Source: Chthoniobacter sp.
GTDB lineage: Bacteria > Verrucomicrobiota > Verrucomicrobiia > Chthoniobacterales > Chthoniobacteraceae
Length of the DNA: 6,796 bases
Direction of reading: 5' to 3'
Assembly (NCBI GenBank): GCA_025351065.1
Contig: JANXWQ010000233.1
Location: 1-6,796, forward strand
This document shows positions 4,679 through 6,796 of the stretch, one piece after another (position 1 is the first letter of the stretch; every line of letters starts with the position of its first letter). A program made the translations under genes and the position numbers. Under the pieces are notes generated by a model. It made no database searches. It was not told the origin of the DNA and was given only the letters and a program-made list of their open reading frames with translations.

Positions 4679-6796
4679 TCAGTTCGCGCTCGCTGATTGC
4701 AGCGTCACCGTGCCCGTGCTCGACCGACCCCGGTCGTCGAGTGCCACAATGCGGTAGGTGCCCGGCGAGGGCCGCCAGTGAAAGGATTCGCGGGCGGCGG
4801 TCGTGCCGAGAAACGCTTTGTCGGCGAACCAGTAGAGCTTCGTCACATCGGCCTCGCTCCGTGCTTGCAGCGCGATCGTGCAGTTCACCTCATCGCCCGC
4901 CCGCACCGCGTACACCTGTCCGTTGGCTGGCGAAACGATCTGCGGCGGCCTGCCCGAGCGGGCACTCGTCTCCACGCCAGAGCCGGGCGCGAAGGGCGGC
5001 GGGCGGCGGCGCGGGAGACCCGCCTTTTCAAACAGCGCGAGCAGGTCGGACGGCCAGAACTCATACACCTCGTGACGCAACTCGCGCGTGCCGTCATCCG
5101 TCGAAACGCGCAGCCCGCTTTCCACATCCACGAGCACTTCGCGATGCACCTCGCACGGCGTGATCGGCGAAATGCCGGGGACGAACCAGCCCGTCACGCG
5201 ATGCGTGCAGGACGCCGTCGGAAGCTGGCCGGTGACGGCGCAAAACTCGACCTGCTGGAGATTCGCGCCCGGCGGCGGCGCGAGTGGGCGCGGACACGCG
5301 CGGCCCGCGGTGCGCAATGCGTCGATCATTTGAAAAAGCAGCGGCCCCGCGCAGGTGCGACCGACAAACACCGCGTTGCGATGCCCGTCGAAATTTCCCA
5401 CCCACACCGCGAGCACATAGTGATCGAAAACCGCGACCGACCATGCGTCGCGAAAACCCATCGACGTGCCCGTCTTCCAATACACGCCCTCGCTCCCCGC
5501 CTCGCTGCCGACGCCGGGACGCGAGACATGGCCGAGCATTTCGAGCGTGAGAAACGCCGCCTCTGGGCTGACCAGTCGCGCACCGCCGTCCGCCGGCGCG
5601 TGCGGCAGCGTGCGCTGGAGCGGGCGGAGGCGGCCGCCATTGGCGAGCGCGGCGTAGAGGCGCACGAGTTCCTCCATCGTCACCTCGCCACCGCCGAGCG
5701 GCAGCGCGAGACCGTAGAATGATTCCTCGCGCGGCAGCGCCACGCCGCCGCGTTTCAGGAAGTCGTAGAAAGTCGGGCGCACGAGCTGCGCGGCGAGCGC
5801 GACGGCGGGGACATTGCGGCTGCGCGAGAGCGCCTCGGTCGCCTTGATCGGCCCGGCAAATTCGCCGTCAAAATTCTCCGGGTTGTAACCGCCGAAACGC
5901 CGCGGCGCATCGGCCAGCATGGTCAGCGGATGGATGAGCCCCTGGTCAATCGCCACCGCGTAAATGAACGGCTTGAGCGTCGAGCCCGGCGAGCGCCGGC
6001 TGCGCGTGCCATCGACCTGACCCGAGATCGTCTCGTCGAAAAAATCCGCCGACCCCGCCTGCGCGAGCACTTCCATGCTGCGGAAATCGACGAGCATCGC
6101 CGCCGCATTTGCCACGCCGAGCCGGCGGTTCGATTCGACATAGGCCGCGATCCGCCGCTCGACGAGCCGCTGCAAATCGCGGTCGAGCGTCGTCGCGATT
6201 TCGCGCTGCGCCGGATGCTGGGCGATTGCGCGCAGCGTGAAATGCGGCGCGAGAAGTGGGACAGGCTTCCAGCCTGTCGGCAGTCCGGCAGGCGTCCCCG
6301 CCTGCCGATCCTCCGCATTGCTCAATCGCCCGCCAAGCCGCGCCGACAAACGATTCGCCGCCGCGCGCAGCGCGTCGTTCTCCGCATCCGCGCGGGGCCT
6401 GCGGCGCATCGGGCTTTGCGGCACCACGCTCAAAGCAACCGCTTCAAACCGCGTCAGCCCGGCGGGCTGCTTGCCGAAGTAGAGCAGACTCGCCGCGCCC
6501 ACGCCTTCGATGTTCCCGCCGTACGGCGCGAGGTTGAGATAGCTTTCCAGGATTTGCGCCTTCGAGTAGTGCCGCTCGATTTCCAGCGCCCGCCACATCT
6601 GCATCAGCTTCCCGCCCGCCGTCCGCGTGTGCAGCCCGTAGCGCAGCCGCGCGAGCTGCATGGTGATCGTGGAAGCGCCGCCGCGTCCGCCGTGCCGGAG
6701 GCCGACGTGCCACGCCGAGCGCAACGCGGCGACCGGATTGACGCCGGGATGTTTCCAAAAATGCTGATCCTCATGCAGCAGCGTCGCCGCGATCAG
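4679..6796 (-). CDS. pbpC: Penicillin-binding protein 1C, bifunctional transglycosylase/transpeptidase (partial, N-terminus beyond the right edge)
   Basis: This class A penicillin-binding protein polymerises and possibly crosslinks peptidoglycan on the outer face of the inner membrane. The window holds 705 residues to the stop; the N-terminal membrane anchor is missing. Numbering from the cut, the glycosyltransferase (GT51) domain begins with the catalytic-Glu motif HEDQHFWKHPG (Glu9), then GGASTITMQLAR (39-50) and ESYLNLAPYGGNIEGV (84-99). The transpeptidase has all three motifs: STLK (272-275), SRN (326-328) and KTG (441-443). A cysteine-containing segment follows (EFCAVTGQLPTASC, then PCEVHR), typical of PBP1C, and then the BiPBP C-terminal beta domain (about 617-700). 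The overall plan matches E. coli PbpC (770 residues). Residues 163-181 are an in-frame, repeat-derived insert between the two catalytic domains. Translation before residue 25 is supported by homology: the TTG at 6722-6724 is an internal Leu codon, not a start. In other bacteria pbpC often adjoins an alpha-2-macroglobulin gene, which would be outside this window. Confidence 0.95.
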   Translation of the reverse strand: MIAATLLHEDQHFWKHPGVNPVAALRSAWHVGLRHGGRGGASTITMQLARLRYGLHTRTAGGKLMQMWRALEIERHYSKAQILESYLNLAPYGGNIEGVGAASLLYFGKQPAGLTRFEAVALSVVPQSPMRRRPRADAENDALRAAANRLSARLGGRLSNAEDRQAGTPAGLPTGWKPVPLLAPHFTLRAIAQHPAQREIATTLDRDLQRLVERRIAAYVESNRRLGVANAAAMLVDFRSMEVLAQAGSADFFDETISGQVDGTRSRRSPGSTLKPFIYAVAIDQGLIHPLTMLADAPRRFGGYNPENFDGEFAGPIKATEALSRSRNVPAVALAAQLVRPTFYDFLKRGGVALPREESFYGLALPLGGGEVTMEELVRLYAALANGGRLRPLQRTLPHAPADGGARLVSPEAAFLTLEMLGHVSRPGVGSEAGSEGVYWKTGTSMGFRDAWSVAVFDHYVLAVWVGNFDGHRNAVFVGRTCAGPLLFQMIDALRTAGRACPRPLAPPPGANLQQVEFCAVTGQLPTASCTHRVTGWFVPGISPITPCEVHREVLVDVESGLRVSTDDGTRELRHEVYEFWPSDLLALFEKAGLPRRRPPPFAPGSGVETSARSGRPPQIVSPANGQVYAVRAGDEVNCTIALQARSEADVTKLYWFADKAFLGTTAARESFHWRPSPGTYRIVALDDRGRSSTGTVTLQSASAN
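6260..6307. repeat. Palindrome pair inserted in frame within pbpC
   Basis: Two adjacent palindromes lie inside the pbpC coding region. One has 8-base arms GACAGGCT and AGCCTGTC around TCC (6260-6278). The other has 9-base arms CGGCAGGCG and CGCCTGCCG around TCCC (6286-6307). Both stems are perfect. On the minus strand the region is read as DRQAGTPAGLPTGWKPVPL (bases 6254-6310) without breaking the frame. I recall the TGWKPVP peptide and its AGGCTGGAAGCCTGTCCCA coding sequence as a recurrent dispersed repeat in Planctomycetota and Verrucomicrobiota, not part of the PBP1C family. It falls in the linker before the transpeptidase domain, where extra residues are likely to be tolerated. Confidence 0.82.

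Noticed and set aside
4540..5722. Plus-strand open frames across the palindrome cluster and the 3' part of pbpC
   Set aside because: They translate repeats and the antisense of pbpC into Arg/Pro/Ser-rich sequence without family features.
6722..6724. TTG as the start codon of pbpC
   Set aside because: The frame continues upstream to the window edge and encodes the conserved catalytic-Glu motif HEDQHFWKHPG, so this codon is internal.

Overview
The window reads as ordinary, GC-rich bacterial chromosome and suggests a member of the Verrucomicrobiota, perhaps Opitutaceae-like. This placement is an inference. It rests on the high-GC codon use, a small coiled-coil protein of a type I associate with that group, a COG2345-like regulator, and several dispersed repeat families I recall from Verrucomicrobiota and Planctomycetota genomes. 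No 16S or other phylogenetic marker is present. No CRISPR array, phage gene, insertion sequence, rRNA or tRNA was seen, and I did not find a novel multi-gene system.

Layout. On the minus strand at the left are a winged-helix regulator that runs off the left edge (1-226) and a HAD-superfamily phosphatase (322-1140). A 67-base inverted repeat made of TTTCGTG-type units lies between them. The phosphatase start is divergent from a 92-residue coiled-coil protein gene (1195-1473), and the start region carries inverted clusters of a 7-base repeat. Next comes a tight plus-strand gene set, dapA-dapB-folK-panB (1554-4439), with gaps of only 3, 6 and 3 bases. The convergent gap between panB and the next gene (4440-4678) holds a symmetric group of palindromes like a REP/BIME element. 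The right third is a minus-strand pbpC gene (penicillin-binding protein 1C), complete at its C-terminus and cut by the right edge near its N-terminus.

How the genes work together. DapA and DapB perform the first two committed steps from aspartate semialdehyde towards diaminopimelate and lysine, so they feed peptidoglycan. PbpC at the other end of the window polymerises or crosslinks peptidoglycan. FolK makes a folate precursor, and PanB consumes 5,10-methylene-tetrahydrofolate to make ketopantoate for coenzyme A, so folK next to panB pairs a cofactor supplier with a user. The phosphatase substrate cannot be named from sequence.

The most notable feature is repeat colonisation. Four different short repeat families occur in 6.8 kb. 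Two of them are translated: one forms a low-complexity N-terminal extension of the phosphatase, and one is an in-frame palindrome pair encoding about 19 residues in the linker between the two catalytic domains of PbpC.
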